64,000 nt of DNA from JAPPHA01 sp965220985 (GTDB lineage Bacteria > Pseudomonadota > Alphaproteobacteria > Rhodobacterales > Rhodobacteraceae), in contig OZ244854.1 in assembly GCA_965220985.1 (NCBI GenBank), positions 2,294,001 through 2,358,000 of the forward strand. Reading direction: 5' to 3'. The position numbers were made by a program, and so were the translations under genes. The notes below the pieces were generated by a model. It did no database searches. It had not been told where the DNA came from and saw only the letters and a list, made by a program, of their open reading frames with translations. Positions 41,160-49,387 of this stretch are shown here, piece after piece (position 1 is the stretch's first letter; each line of letters opens with the position of its first letter).

Positions 41160-41474
41160 ATGGCGGCAAAACTGAAGACCGGCGATGAGGTCATCGTCAT
41201 CTCGGGCAATGACAAGGGCCGGGTCGGCGTGATCAATTCGATCGATCGCAAGTCCGGTCGCGCGATCGTCGAGGGGATCAACACCCGTATTCGGCACAGG
41301 AAGCCCGACCAGGGCGATCCTGGCGGTCGAGTCGTGGTCCAGGCCCCGATCGAGCTGAGCAATCTTGCCTTCGTCGACCCCGTATCGGGGAAGGCGACGC
41401 GAGTCGGGTTCCGTTTCGAGGACGGCAAGAAGGTCCGGTTCTCGAAGACTTCCGGGGAGACGATCGATGGCTGA
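41160..41474 (+). CDS. rplX: 50S ribosomal protein L24
   Basis: Assembly-initiator protein with a KOW fold, 104 residues. LKTGDEVIVISGNDKGRVG is the KOW motif. The end overlaps rplE by 8 bases, so translation of L5 is probably coupled. Confidence 0.97.
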   Translation: MAAKLKTGDEVIVISGNDKGRVGVINSIDRKSGRAIVEGINTRIRHRKPDQGDPGGRVVVQAPIELSNLAFVDPVSGKATRVGFRFEDGKKVRFSKTSGETIDG

Positions 41475-42018
41475 CTACGAACCGCGTCTCAAGCGGCACT
41501 ACCGCGAGACCGTATGCGCGGAAATGAAGGAAGAGTTCGGGTACCGGAACGACATGCAGATTCCGAAGCTCGAGAAGGTCGTGCTCAACATGGGGGTTGG
41601 CGAGGCCGTCAAGGAATCGCGGAAGATCAAGACCGCGGTCGAGGAAATGGCGGTGATCGCGGGTCAGCGTCCCATCGTCATGCGGGCCCGAAAGTCGGTT
41701 GCGAGCTTCCGCGTGCGGGAAGGCATGACGGTTGGCGTCAAGGTGACCTTGCGCGGCCACAGGATGTACGAGTTTCTGGACCGGCTGGTGACGATCGCCC
41801 TGCCGCGGGTTCGCGATTTCCGCGGGCTGTCGTCGTCGAGCCTCGACGGGCGCGGGAACTTCAACATGGGGCTGAAGGAGCACATCGTCTTTCCCGAAGT
41901 CGACTACGACAAGGTCGAGGACATTCGGGGCATGGACATCGCGGTGTGCACGTCGGCCAAGACCGATGCCGAGGCCTTGAGCTTGCTCAAGCGTTTCAAC
42001 ATGCCATTCGTCTCGTGA
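41467..42018 (+). CDS. rplE: 50S ribosomal protein L5
   Basis: Binds 5S rRNA and P-site tRNA, 183 residues from ATG 41467. LEKVVLNMGVGEAVKESRKI, the RARKSVASFRVREGM loop and FPRVRDFRG-type sequence are standard. The frame is open upstream within rplX, but homology starts at the chosen ATG (ADYEPRLKRHY). Confidence 0.97.
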   Translation: MADYEPRLKRHYRETVCAEMKEEFGYRNDMQIPKLEKVVLNMGVGEAVKESRKIKTAVEEMAVIAGQRPIVMRARKSVASFRVREGMTVGVKVTLRGHRMYEFLDRLVTIALPRVRDFRGLSSSSLDGRGNFNMGLKEHIVFPEVDYDKVEDIRGMDIAVCTSAKTDAEALSLLKRFNMPFVS

Positions 42019-42051
42019 CGAAGGGCTGAAGAGAGGACAAGGAGAGACCAC

Positions 42052-42357
42052 ATGGCGAAAGCCTCGATGGTGCAGCGGGAACTGAAACGGCAACGTCTCC
42101 ACGAGCGTTACCGGGCCCGCAGGGAAGAGCTGAAGGCCGTGGCCAACGACCGCAGCCTGCCGATGGAAGAGCGATTCAAGGCGCGGTTGAAGCTGGCCAA
42201 GCTTCCGCGCAACTCGGCGAAGTCGCGACTTCACAACCGTTGTCAGGTGACCGGGCGACCCAAGTCGTACTATCGCAAGTTGAAAATTTCCAGGATCGCG
42301 CTTCGGGATCTTGCCGGTGAAGGGCAGATTCCTGGCATGGTCAAGTCGAGCTGGTAG
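42052..42357 (+). CDS. rpsN: 30S ribosomal protein S14, zinc-independent form
   Basis: 30S head protein, 101 residues. The long form lacks the four-cysteine zinc site. Only one Cys is present, in HNRCQVTGRPKSYYRK. The C-terminus IPGMVKSSW is diagnostic. It lies between rplE and rpsH as usual for the spc operon. Confidence 0.97.
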   Translation: MAKASMVQRELKRQRLHERYRARREELKAVANDRSLPMEERFKARLKLAKLPRNSAKSRLHNRCQVTGRPKSYYRKLKISRIALRDLAGEGQIPGMVKSSW

Positions 42358-42370
42358 GGAGTGATCTGGG

Positions 42371-42769
42371 ATGCCGGTTAACGATCCTGTCGGTGACATG
42401 CTCACCCGAATTCGAAATGCTCAGATGCGGAGGCGATCGTCGGTCAACAGCCCGGCATCGAAGCTCCGGGGCTGGGTGCTGGACGTTCTCAAGGACGAGG
42501 GGTTCATCCGTGATTATGAACTCGTCGACGGCGATGACGGCCGTCAGCAGTTGGCGATCGCGCTGAAGTATCACGAGGGCGTGCCGGTCATCCGCGAACT
42601 GAAGCGGGTGTCGAAGCCCGGTCGCCGGGTCTATTCGGGAGCCGGCGAGCTTCCGCTGGTGCGCCAGGGGCTCGGCATTGCGATCATCTCCACGTCGCAG
42701 GGCGTGATGTCCGATGCCAAGGCTCGATCGGCGAATGTCGGCGGCGAGATCATCTGTACGGTGTTTTGA
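42371..42769 (+). CDS. rpsH: 30S ribosomal protein S8
   Basis: Central-domain 16S rRNA binder, and the spc-operon repressor in enterics. It has 132 residues. NDPVGDMLTRIRNAQMRR at the N-terminus and GLGIAIISTSQGVMSDAKAR near the C-terminus are clear. It is 13 bases after rpsN and 10 bases before rplF. Confidence 0.97.
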   Translation: MPVNDPVGDMLTRIRNAQMRRRSSVNSPASKLRGWVLDVLKDEGFIRDYELVDGDDGRQQLAIALKYHEGVPVIRELKRVSKPGRRVYSGAGELPLVRQGLGIAIISTSQGVMSDAKARSANVGGEIICTVF

Positions 42770-42779
42770 GGAGAGGCGG

Positions 42780-43313
42780 ATGTCACGAATCGGCAAAAAG
42801 GCGGTCGATCTTCCTGGCGGCGTGACGGCGGCGGTTTCAGGACAGAGCATCGAGGTCAAGGGACCGCGGGGCGTTCGCTCGTTCACGGCCACGGACGATG
42901 TGTCGATCAGCGTCGACGGTCAGGAGGTCAGGGTGGCGCCGCGAGGCTCCTCGAAGCGCGCTCGGCAGCAGTGGGGAATGACGCGATCCCAGATCGCCAA
43001 TCTGGTGACGGGTGTGACGTCAGGGTTTCGCAAGGAGCTGAACATCTCCGGCGTGGGCTATCGCGCGAGGCTGCAGGACGACTTGCTGGTCCTGTCGCTC
43101 GGCTACTCGAACGACGTCCATGTCCGGGCGCCCGAGGGCATCACGATCACGGTCCCGCGACAGACGTCGATCATCGTCGAGGGCAACGATCAGCAGCTCG
43201 TGGGACAGGTCGCGGCAGACATCCGCGCGTGGCGCAAGCCCGAGCCCTACAAGGGCAAGGGGATCAGCTATGCCGGGGAGCGGATCTTCCGCAAGGAAGG
43301 CAAGAAGAAGTAA
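42780..43313 (+). CDS. rplF: 50S ribosomal protein L6
   Basis: Two-domain protein near the sarcin-ricin loop, 177 residues from ATG 42780. SRIGKKAVDLPGGVTAAVSG and the C-terminal KPEPYKGKGISYAGERIFRK are diagnostic. GAGAGG lies just upstream. A longer frame reading back into rpsH has no homology. Confidence 0.97.
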   Translation: MSRIGKKAVDLPGGVTAAVSGQSIEVKGPRGVRSFTATDDVSISVDGQEVRVAPRGSSKRARQQWGMTRSQIANLVTGVTSGFRKELNISGVGYRARLQDDLLVLSLGYSNDVHVRAPEGITITVPRQTSIIVEGNDQQLVGQVAADIRAWRKPEPYKGKGISYAGERIFRKEGKKK

Positions 43314-43377
43314 GGACGCCCGCATTTGCGCTTGAGCGCCAGGGCGGATTGGAATCCAACCGGGGAGCCGGAGAGAC

Positions 43378-43737
43378 ATGGCGAGAACCAGAATAGAGCA
43401 GTTCAAGAGGCGACGCATGCGCGTTCGCAACAAGCTGCGCAAGACGGCCCGGGGCCGGTTGCGACTGAGCGTGCATCGCTCGTCGAAGAACATTTCGGTA
43501 CAGCTGATCGACGACGTCCAGGGCCAGACGGTCGCGGCGGCGTCCAGCCTCGAAAAGGATCTCGGCCAGGTCGGCAAGAACAACCGCGAGGCTGCCGCGC
43601 TGGTCGGCACCACGATCGCGAAGCGGGCACGGGATGCCGGTTTCGAGGAGTGCTACTTCGATCGCGGCGGGTTTCTTTTTCACGGCAAGATCAAGGCGCT
43701 TGCGGATGCCGCCCGCGAGGGCGGGCTGAAATTCTAG
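43378..43737 (+). CDS. rplR: 50S ribosomal protein L18
   Basis: 5S rRNA-binding protein, 119 residues. RVRNKLRKTARGRLRLSVHR is the basic RNA-binding N-terminus. FDRGGFLFHGKIKALADAAR is the conserved C-terminal block. It lies between rplF and rpsE. Confidence 0.97.
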   Translation: MARTRIEQFKRRRMRVRNKLRKTARGRLRLSVHRSSKNISVQLIDDVQGQTVAAASSLEKDLGQVGKNNREAAALVGTTIAKRARDAGFEECYFDRGGFLFHGKIKALADAAREGGLKF

Positions 43738-43753
43738 GTCTGGGGGACAGGTA

Positions 43754-44299
43754 ATGGCACGAGACATGAAGCGGCCCCGCGACCGGGACGACGCACCGGA
43801 ATTCGCGGACCGGCTGGTTGCGATCAACCGGGTTTCGAAGACGGTGAAGGGTGGCAAGCGGTTCGGCTTTGCCGCGCTGGTCGTGGTTGGCGACCAGAAA
43901 GGACGGGTCGGCTTCGGCAAGGGCAAGGCGCGCGAAGTCGCGGAAGCCATTCGCAAGGCGACCGAGCAGGCAAGGCATCGGATGATCCGGGTTCCGCTGC
44001 GCGAGGCGCGAACGGTGCATCACGACATCGAAGGGCGTCACGGCGCCGGCAAGGTGGTGATCAGGACCGCTCCGCAGGGAACGGGGATCATTGCCGGCGG
44101 ACCCATGCGCGCGGTGTTCGAGATGCTGGGCGTTCAGGACGTTGTCGCCAAGTCGCTTGGCTCGCCCAATCCGTACAACATGATCAGGGCCACGTTTGAC
44201 GGCCTTCAGCGCCAGTGCAGCCCGCGCATGGTTGCGGCGCGCCGGAACAAGAAGGTCGGGGAGGTTCAGGCCCGGGCCAGCGTGGGTGTGGAGGCCTAA
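43754..44299 (+). CDS. rpsE: 30S ribosomal protein S5
   Basis: Accuracy protein at the mRNA entry, 181 residues. The VKGGKRFGFAALVVVGDQKG loop is the S5 double-stranded RNA-binding domain. GKGKAREVAEAIRKATEQA and GSPNPYNMIRATFDGL are standard. It ends 4 bases before rpmD. Confidence 0.97.
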   Translation: MARDMKRPRDRDDAPEFADRLVAINRVSKTVKGGKRFGFAALVVVGDQKGRVGFGKGKAREVAEAIRKATEQARHRMIRVPLREARTVHHDIEGRHGAGKVVIRTAPQGTGIIAGGPMRAVFEMLGVQDVVAKSLGSPNPYNMIRATFDGLQRQCSPRMVAARRNKKVGEVQARASVGVEA

Positions 44300-44303
44300 G
44301 GCA

Positions 44304-44633
44304 ATGGCGGGCACGATTGTGGTCAAGCAGGTCGGGTCGCCGATCCGACGGCCTGCAAAGCAGCGTCAGACCTTGATCGGTCTGGGATTGAACAAGATGC
44401 ACCGGACGCGGGAACTCGAGGACACGCCGTCGGTTCGGGGAATGGTCAACAGCATTCCGCACCTCGTCGAGATTGTCGAGGTCCGAGAGCCTGCCAAGAA
44501 ACCGCCTGCACGGAAGAAAGCTGCCGACAAGGCAGTAGCCAAGAAACCGGCTGCAAAGAAAAAGCCTGCCAAGGAAGCGGCTCCCAAGAGAACTGCTGCA
44601 AAGAAAACGGCTGCCAAGAAAGAGTCTGCGTGA
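44304..44633 (+). CDS. rpmD: 50S ribosomal protein L30 with Lys/Ala-rich C-terminal extension
   Basis: The first 60 or so residues are ordinary L30 (GTIVVKQVGSPIRRPAKQRQ, then IGLGLNKMHRTRELED). Bacterial L30 is normally about 60 residues, but this protein has 109. The added 48 residues are almost only Lys, Ala, Pro and a few Glu/Arg, with repeated AAKK and KKPA steps like histone H1 or AlgP tails. The frame is unbroken and ends in a single stop at 44631-44633. The tail would be disordered, strongly basic and on the ribosome surface. A 179-base spacer follows. Confidence 0.93.
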   Translation: MAGTIVVKQVGSPIRRPAKQRQTLIGLGLNKMHRTRELEDTPSVRGMVNSIPHLVEIVEVREPAKKPPARKKAADKAVAKKPAAKKKPAKEAAPKRTAAKKTAAKKESA

Positions 44634-44812
44634 GGTGATCGGACTGCATGACGCTGCGTTCGCTCGGCGCGTGCGGAACCTGATCCATTCTCGACAACGG
44701 TTCGCGACGAACCGAAGTGTAACAGGGCAACACAACGAATGCGGCAATGCCAGCGCGGAACTCGATCCCGACGGCAGAGCCATGATCAAACCAGTGAACA
44801 GGAGTGCCTGTC

Positions 44813-45322
44813 GTGAAACTCAATGAACTCCGTGACAACCCGGGCGCGACCAAGGCCCGGAAGCGGGTCGGTCGGGGACCGGGGTCAGGGACCGGAAAGA
44901 CGGCTGGCCGCGGCACGAAGGGCCAGAAATCGCGATCGGGCGTCTCGCTCGCCGGATTCGAGGGCGGGCAGATGCCGCTTTATCAGCGACTGCCGAAGAG
45001 GGGCTTTCGGAACATCAACCGAAAACGCTATGCTGTGGTGAATTTGGGCGTTCTTCAGGGGTTCATCGACGACGGCAAGATCGATGCATCGACGCCGATC
45101 ACCGAGAACGTGTTATTGGAGAGCGGTCTGGTGCGGCGGATTCGCGACGGGGTCCGCGTGCTTGGCAAGGGCGAAATCAAGAGCAAGATCGCTCTTGAAG
45201 TCACCGGAGCGTCGGCGCGGGCGCGTGAGATGATCGAAGCCGCGAAGGGGACGGTGACCCTGATCACGACTTCGGGAGTTGCTGAATCAGCTGCATCGGG
45301 CGATGAAAAGGCGGATGAATAG
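44813..45322 (+). CDS. rplO: 50S ribosomal protein L15
   Basis: Late-assembly 23S rRNA binder, 169 residues from GTG 44813. KLNELRDNPGATKARKRVGRG and GTKGQKSRSGVSLAGFEGGQ are diagnostic. A GTG at 44804 is also in frame, but AGGAG at 44800-44804 is spaced correctly only for 44813. The 179 bases upstream are unusually long for this operon and hold no other gene. The C-terminus is Ala/Asp/Glu-rich. Confidence 0.95.
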   Translation: MKLNELRDNPGATKARKRVGRGPGSGTGKTAGRGTKGQKSRSGVSLAGFEGGQMPLYQRLPKRGFRNINRKRYAVVNLGVLQGFIDDGKIDASTPITENVLLESGLVRRIRDGVRVLGKGEIKSKIALEVTGASARAREMIEAAKGTVTLITTSGVAESAASGDEKADE

Positions 45323-45377
45323 ATCGACAGGCTGCCCTTCCGATCGGACGGGCGCGCGTATCGCGAAAGGATAGATC

Positions 45378-46742
45378 ATGGCGTCTGCTGCCGAACAGAT
45401 GGCCGCAAACATTTCGTGGGGGACCTTTGCCAAGGCGAAGGAGCTTCAGCAACGGATTCTGTTCGCTCTCGCGCTTTTGATTGTCTACCGGGTCGGGACC
45501 TTCATCCCGGTTCCGGGCATCGACTCGGTAGCCTTGCAGCAGTTTGTCGAGCAGGCCCAGGGCGGCATCGGCGGCATTCTCAACATGTTTTCCGGGGGAG
45601 CGATCGGCCGCATGGCCATCTTCGCGCTCGGGATCATGCCCTACATCTCGTCAGCGATTATCGTGCAGCTCCTTGCGGCCATGGTGCCCCAACTGGAGCA
45701 GCTCAAGAAAGAGGGCGAGCAGGGCCGCAAGAAAATCAACCAGTACACGCGCTATGGAACGGTGTTCCTCGCGACCTTCCAGGCATTTGGTCTCGCCAAG
45801 GGGCTTGAGGCCAGCGAACTCGTGACCAATCCCGGATTCATGAGTTTCCAGCTTCCCTGCGTCATCACGCTGGTCGGGGGCACCATGTTCCTGATGTGGC
45901 TGGGCGAGCAGATCACGGCACGCGGGATCGGCAACGGGATTTCGTTGATCATCTTTGTCGGAATCATCGCCGAATTGCCTGCAGCGCTCGCGCAGTTCTT
46001 CTCGCAAGGGCGCTCCGGTGTGCTTTCGCCGGCGGTCATCATCGGCGTCATGGTGATGGTTGCTGTCGTCATCGCGCTGGTTGTCTTCATGGAGCGGGCG
46101 CTACGCAAGGTCCACATACAGTATCCAAAGCGACAGGCTGCCAACAACCGCATGTATGGCGGGCAGAGTTCGCACCTGCCGATCAAGCTCAATCCGTCGG
46201 GCGTGATTCCGCCGATCTTTGCTTCGGCGCTGTTGCTGTTGCCGACGACCGTGAGCACGTTCTCGGGCACCCAGACCTCTCCGTTCATGAACACGCTGTT
46301 GGCATATTTCGGGCCCGGACAACCGCTGTATCTGACGTTCTTCGTCGCGATGATCGTCTTCTTCGCCTATTTCTACACGGCTAACGTGTCGTTCAAGACC
46401 GAGGACATCGCCGACAACCTCAAGCGGCAGAGCGGTTTTGTTCCGGGAATTCGGCCTGGCCAGCGAACGGCGGAGTATCTCGACTACGTGGTCACGCGCT
46501 TGCTGGTTCTCGGTTCCGCGTATCTTTCGGCAGTGTGCCTGTTGCCGGAAATCCTCAGGGCCGAGCTGGCGATTCCATTCTATTTCGGCGGGACGTCGTT
46601 GCTGATTGTGGTTTCGGTCACGATGGACACGATCACGCAAGTTCAGTCTCATCTTTTGGCCCACCAGTACGAGAGCCTGATCGAGAAGTCGAAACTGAGG
46701 GGGCGCAGTCGATCGAGATCGCGAAGCCCGGTTAGACGGTAA
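45378..46742 (+). CDS. secY: Preprotein translocase subunit SecY
   Basis: Channel subunit of SecYEG, 454 residues with ten hydrophobic helices. The plug/first-helix region RVGTFIPVPGID and the family signature GGIGGILNMFSGGAIGRMAI are clear. SNRMYGGQSSHLPIKLNPSG-type sequence in the middle cytosolic loop is also conserved. The C-terminus is a basic RGRSRSRSRS tail. It is followed by adk, as in most bacteria. Confidence 0.97.
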   Translation: MASAAEQMAANISWGTFAKAKELQQRILFALALLIVYRVGTFIPVPGIDSVALQQFVEQAQGGIGGILNMFSGGAIGRMAIFALGIMPYISSAIIVQLLAAMVPQLEQLKKEGEQGRKKINQYTRYGTVFLATFQAFGLAKGLEASELVTNPGFMSFQLPCVITLVGGTMFLMWLGEQITARGIGNGISLIIFVGIIAELPAALAQFFSQGRSGVLSPAVIIGVMVMVAVVIALVVFMERALRKVHIQYPKRQAANNRMYGGQSSHLPIKLNPSGVIPPIFASALLLLPTTVSTFSGTQTSPFMNTLLAYFGPGQPLYLTFFVAMIVFFAYFYTANVSFKTEDIADNLKRQSGFVPGIRPGQRTAEYLDYVVTRLLVLGSAYLSAVCLLPEILRAELAIPFYFGGTSLLIVVSVTMDTITQVQSHLLAHQYESLIEKSKLRGRSRSRSRSPVRR

Positions 46743-46862
46743 TCGCGAGCGCAGATTGCATTTGGTCGACTGGTGGCCGAGTGCCGCCCACGACATCGCC
46801 CGCCCCCTGCGGCACGAACGCTTGCGTCATGCGGCAACACTCAAGACAGGGGAGACGAACCA

Positions 46863-47510
46863 ATGAACATCATCTTGCTGGGACCGCCAGGTTGCGGAAA
46901 GGGAACCCAGGCGTTTCGACTGGTCGAGAAGTTCGACATGACGCAACTGTCGACTGGCGACATGTTGCGAGCGGCCCGAAAAGCAACCAGTGAACTCGGG
47001 CAGCGCGTTGCTGCCGTGATGGACCGAGGCGATCTGGTGACTGACGACATCGTCATCAGTCTCATCGAGGAGCGGCTCGGCGACGACATGAAGGGCGGCG
47101 CGATCTTTGACGGGTTCCCGCGAACGCTTGCGCAGGCGGACGCTCTTGGCGAGTTGCTCGACCGGGTCGGACAAAGGCTCGACAAGGTCATCGAGATCAA
47201 GGTGGACGACGAGATGATCGTGCGCCGGGTCACCGGGCGGTTCACCTGTTCGAGTTGCGGCGCGGTTTATCACGACGAAACGAGGCGGCCTGCGGTCGAT
47301 GGCGTTTGCGACGCCTGCGGCGCGACGGAATTCACCCGCCGTGCCGACGACAATGAAGTTTCGGTCAGAACGCGGCTGCTCGCCTACTATCGGGACACGG
47401 CACCGTTGATCGGTTACTACCACGCGCACGGAAAGCTCGTCTCGATTGACGGCAGCGCGGCAGTGGACGAGATCGCGGCAAAGATCTGCTCGATTGTTGA
47501 AAGCCTCTGA
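46863..47510 (+). CDS. adk: Adenylate kinase, zinc-LID form
   Basis: Interconverts ATP+AMP and 2 ADP, 215 residues from ATG 46863. P-loop GPPGCGKGTQ, AMP-binding STGDMLRAA and DGFPRT are visible. The long LID carries a zinc site, CSSC and CDAC. It normally precedes rpsM-rpsK-rpoA-rplQ. Here a short stem-loop (TCGGGTT/AACCCGA, 47511-47529, no U-run) and then the RTX cassette follow instead. Confidence 0.97.
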   Translation: MNIILLGPPGCGKGTQAFRLVEKFDMTQLSTGDMLRAARKATSELGQRVAAVMDRGDLVTDDIVISLIEERLGDDMKGGAIFDGFPRTLAQADALGELLDRVGQRLDKVIEIKVDDEMIVRRVTGRFTCSSCGAVYHDETRRPAVDGVCDACGATEFTRRADDNEVSVRTRLLAYYRDTAPLIGYYHAHGKLVSIDGSAAVDEIAAKICSIVESL

Positions 47511-47897
47511 TCGGGTTGGTCAAACCCGACGGGTGGCAATAGCGAACTGAAGATTGTTGCGACCAAAAACCGATATCGAGGACGCGATCATTCATCGCTC
47601 GAGTGCTGGACGAGCACACGAACAACTCGCGTCGGTTCAGAGTCAAGATGGCACTTCTGGTCGCGCATTGATGGACAAACGTGTGGGTTGCCGAGGATTG
47701 TTCGCAGGATTATGGCGTACGGTGGCTCGAAGCAAAGCAGATAGATCGGTGCTTCATTTCAAGGCGCGCCGGACGGCATTGTGGCAATTGAGGAGGGTAT
47801 CAACAGCCCGCATAGGTAGAGGGCCGTTCTGTCTTCGATTGACAGGTGAGACCTCAAAAGGGACTGCTCCACGATTAGAATCGGTCAAGAGGATGCC
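47511..47897. other. Spacer between adk and the RTX cassette
   Basis: 387 bases with no convincing gene. The first 19 bases form a 7-bp stem with loop GGTCA, a possible weak terminator for the spc operon. A TTGACA near 47840 has no good -10 partner at 17 bases. This is the junction where the expected rpsM gene is missing, so it is the place to look for a breakpoint or attachment-site scar. I see no direct repeat that would prove one. Confidence 0.4.
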
Positions 47898-48425
47898 ATG
47901 AGCCAGTCAGACAATCCGAAACCGAAGAAGCTCTCCTTGCGATTGGCAAATTCGATTTCTGACCTTGAATATCTTCGTCCTTTGTCAGTGGAATTCCACG
48001 CCGAGGGTCGGTTTTCCGACATTCCGTACAGCCACAAAAAACGCGACGATTTGTTCATGAATGCGGTCAACAACCCAAAGTTCTACGCTCTGATGATCGC
48101 GGAGATGGGAGATGATCCAGTCGGTTTCATTTTTTGCTCAGTCGGCGAATATCTGGTTGGTTATGGAGATCTGATCACGACGGTTTATTCATTCTTTGTT
48201 CGCAAGAGGTACCGAGGCACGCTCGTCGGTGGCAAGGCGGCCGTCCGTCTGTTGTCGGGGGTCGTGAAGTGGTCTCAGGCCCGGGATGTTCGCGAGGTCA
48301 TGATTCACGTCACGTCTGGCATTGACTTGCAGCGCACCGACAAGTTCCTGCGTCGTGCCAAGTTTGGCGTGATCGGCGGGAATTACTCATTGCGACTCAG
48401 TGAGATCAAAGATCCGGCTCGATGA
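47898..48425 (+). CDS. GNAT-like acyltransferase
   Basis: A 175-residue protein, first gene of the RTX cassette. The middle and C-terminal part fits the GNAT acyl-CoA fold. A beta4-like strand (YALMIAEMGDDPVGFIFCSV) is followed by a second strand and a basic turn (SFFVRKRYRGTLVGGKAAV) in the place of the Q/RxxGxG/A acyl-CoA loop. The loop is atypical, so the assignment is moderate. It is not the HlyC-type toC acyltransferase by sequence, but HlyC also has a GNAT fold. AAGAGGA lies upstream, and its stop overlaps the hydroxylase ATG (ATGA). Confidence 0.7.
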   Translation: MSQSDNPKPKKLSLRLANSISDLEYLRPLSVEFHAEGRFSDIPYSHKKRDDLFMNAVNNPKFYALMIAEMGDDPVGFIFCSVGEYLVGYGDLITTVYSFFVRKRYRGTLVGGKAAVRLLSGVVKWSQARDVREVMIHVTSGIDLQRTDKFLRRAKFGVIGGNYSLRLSEIKDPAR

Positions 48426-49018
48426 GTCTTTCGCGTCGAACTCTGCGTGCAGTCGCTTTGGCTCGGAAGCGCCCCGCGCTGAGCCTGCTTGGCACGCTTG
48501 ACACGGCTACGGTTGATGTACTGTTGGCCTACTACGACGAGCACAAACATCAAAACGTGATAGGCGAAGCCTTGGAAAATCGTTCTGTCCGTTCGTTTAG
48601 CATTGGGAACAAGGCAGAGTTGTTGGACAATTATGCTCAGATCGAATTGCAGGGCCTCAGGCCGGGGGGAGATCCAGATAACCGCAGGGATTACACAATG
48701 GCACTTCATGACAGGATCATGGCGGCAATTGCAGAGAATGTCGGAAAGTGTTACCGGTCCCGGATAAGCACGCTTCGTCCTGGTGGTGTGATTGGCAGGC
48801 ATTTGGATGACCCAGAGCAGTTGCGAGTGATTTCCGTTTTGCGTGGGAGCCAGGTGTTCAGGCACTACGTCAAGAGCGAATGCCGTTTGGTCGAAATGGG
48901 TGTGGGAGAGCTTTGGTATGTCAACACGGCATGGGAACACACGGTTGAGAACAAAGGTGATGTCGACAGGGTCGCATTGCTTCTGAACCTGTTCGAACTT
49001 CCGGAGCAAGGTACATGA
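48422..49018 (+). CDS. Asp/Asn beta-hydroxylase-like 2OG-Fe(II) dioxygenase
   Basis: A 198-residue member of the aspartyl/asparaginyl beta-hydroxylase fold group. The iron-binding triad is H127-x-D129 in GVIGRHLDDPEQLRV and H173 in NTAWEHTVEN. R183 in DRVALLLNLF is the 2-oxoglutarate anchor. The spacing (His-x-Asp, 44 residues to distal His, 10 to Arg) suits the family. Target is unknown. A free amino-acid or a protein side chain are both possible. The RTX protein downstream is rich in Asp and Asn, so I infer it as candidate. The start overlaps the GNAT stop, and the stop overlaps the remnant that follows (ATGA). Confidence 0.82.
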   Translation: MSLSRRTLRAVALARKRPALSLLGTLDTATVDVLLAYYDEHKHQNVIGEALENRSVRSFSIGNKAELLDNYAQIELQGLRPGGDPDNRRDYTMALHDRIMAAIAENVGKCYRSRISTLRPGGVIGRHLDDPEQLRVISVLRGSQVFRHYVKSECRLVEMGVGELWYVNTAWEHTVENKGDVDRVALLLNLFELPEQGT

Positions 49019-49128
49019 AGTTTGATCTTGCGGAGGATGCGGCCGTGAGGGGGGAGCCACCGTCCCATAACTCTTTTGAAATGGTGATTGTGGATGTCAC
49101 CCACAAAGAGCTGCCGAACAAGAATTAG
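49015..49128 (+). pseudogene. N-terminal remnant of a second radical SAM gene
   Basis: A 37-codon frame beginning MKFDLAEDAA and overlapping the hydroxylase stop (ATGA). Its SFEMVIVDVTH aligns with SFETVLVDVTH at residues 19-29 of the intact radical SAM gene at 49380. After THK the homology stops abruptly, before the CxxxCxxC cluster, and changes into hydroxylase sequence in another frame. It is therefore a truncated copy, not a functional gene. The junction is at about 49104-49106. Confidence 0.72.
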
Positions 49129-49387
49129 CGCTTTGCAACCGGGAGGAAGAATTCCGAGACATGTCGATTATCGAACACAATTGCGCGTGCCCTCTGTCCT
49201 GAGTGGTCAGAACCAGTTCACCTTGTTTGCAGGGGTTGCTTCACAGCGTCTTCCAGTGCAAGTTGGAGAGCTTTAGTTCATAGACACGGCATGGGAACAT
49301 TTGGTTGAAAACACTGGTTAAGTTGACAGGCTGGCATTGCTAGTGAATCCTTTCGAACGACCAGGGATTGTGGAATGCAATGATTGA
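49106..49387 (+). pseudogene. C-terminal remnant of a second Asp/Asn hydroxylase gene
   Basis: Read in one frame from 49106, KSCRTRISALQPGG aligns with KCYRSRISTLRPGG of the intact hydroxylase. It keeps the iron ligands (RHVDY; DTAWEHLVEN) and VDRLALLVNPFE. Two in-frame stops break it: TAG at 49274-49276, in place of the Trp in GELW, and TAA at 49319-49321. Its final stop (49385-49387) overlaps the radical SAM ATG at 49380. This gene pair therefore had the same ATG/stop overlap as the intact pair. Confidence 0.78.
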
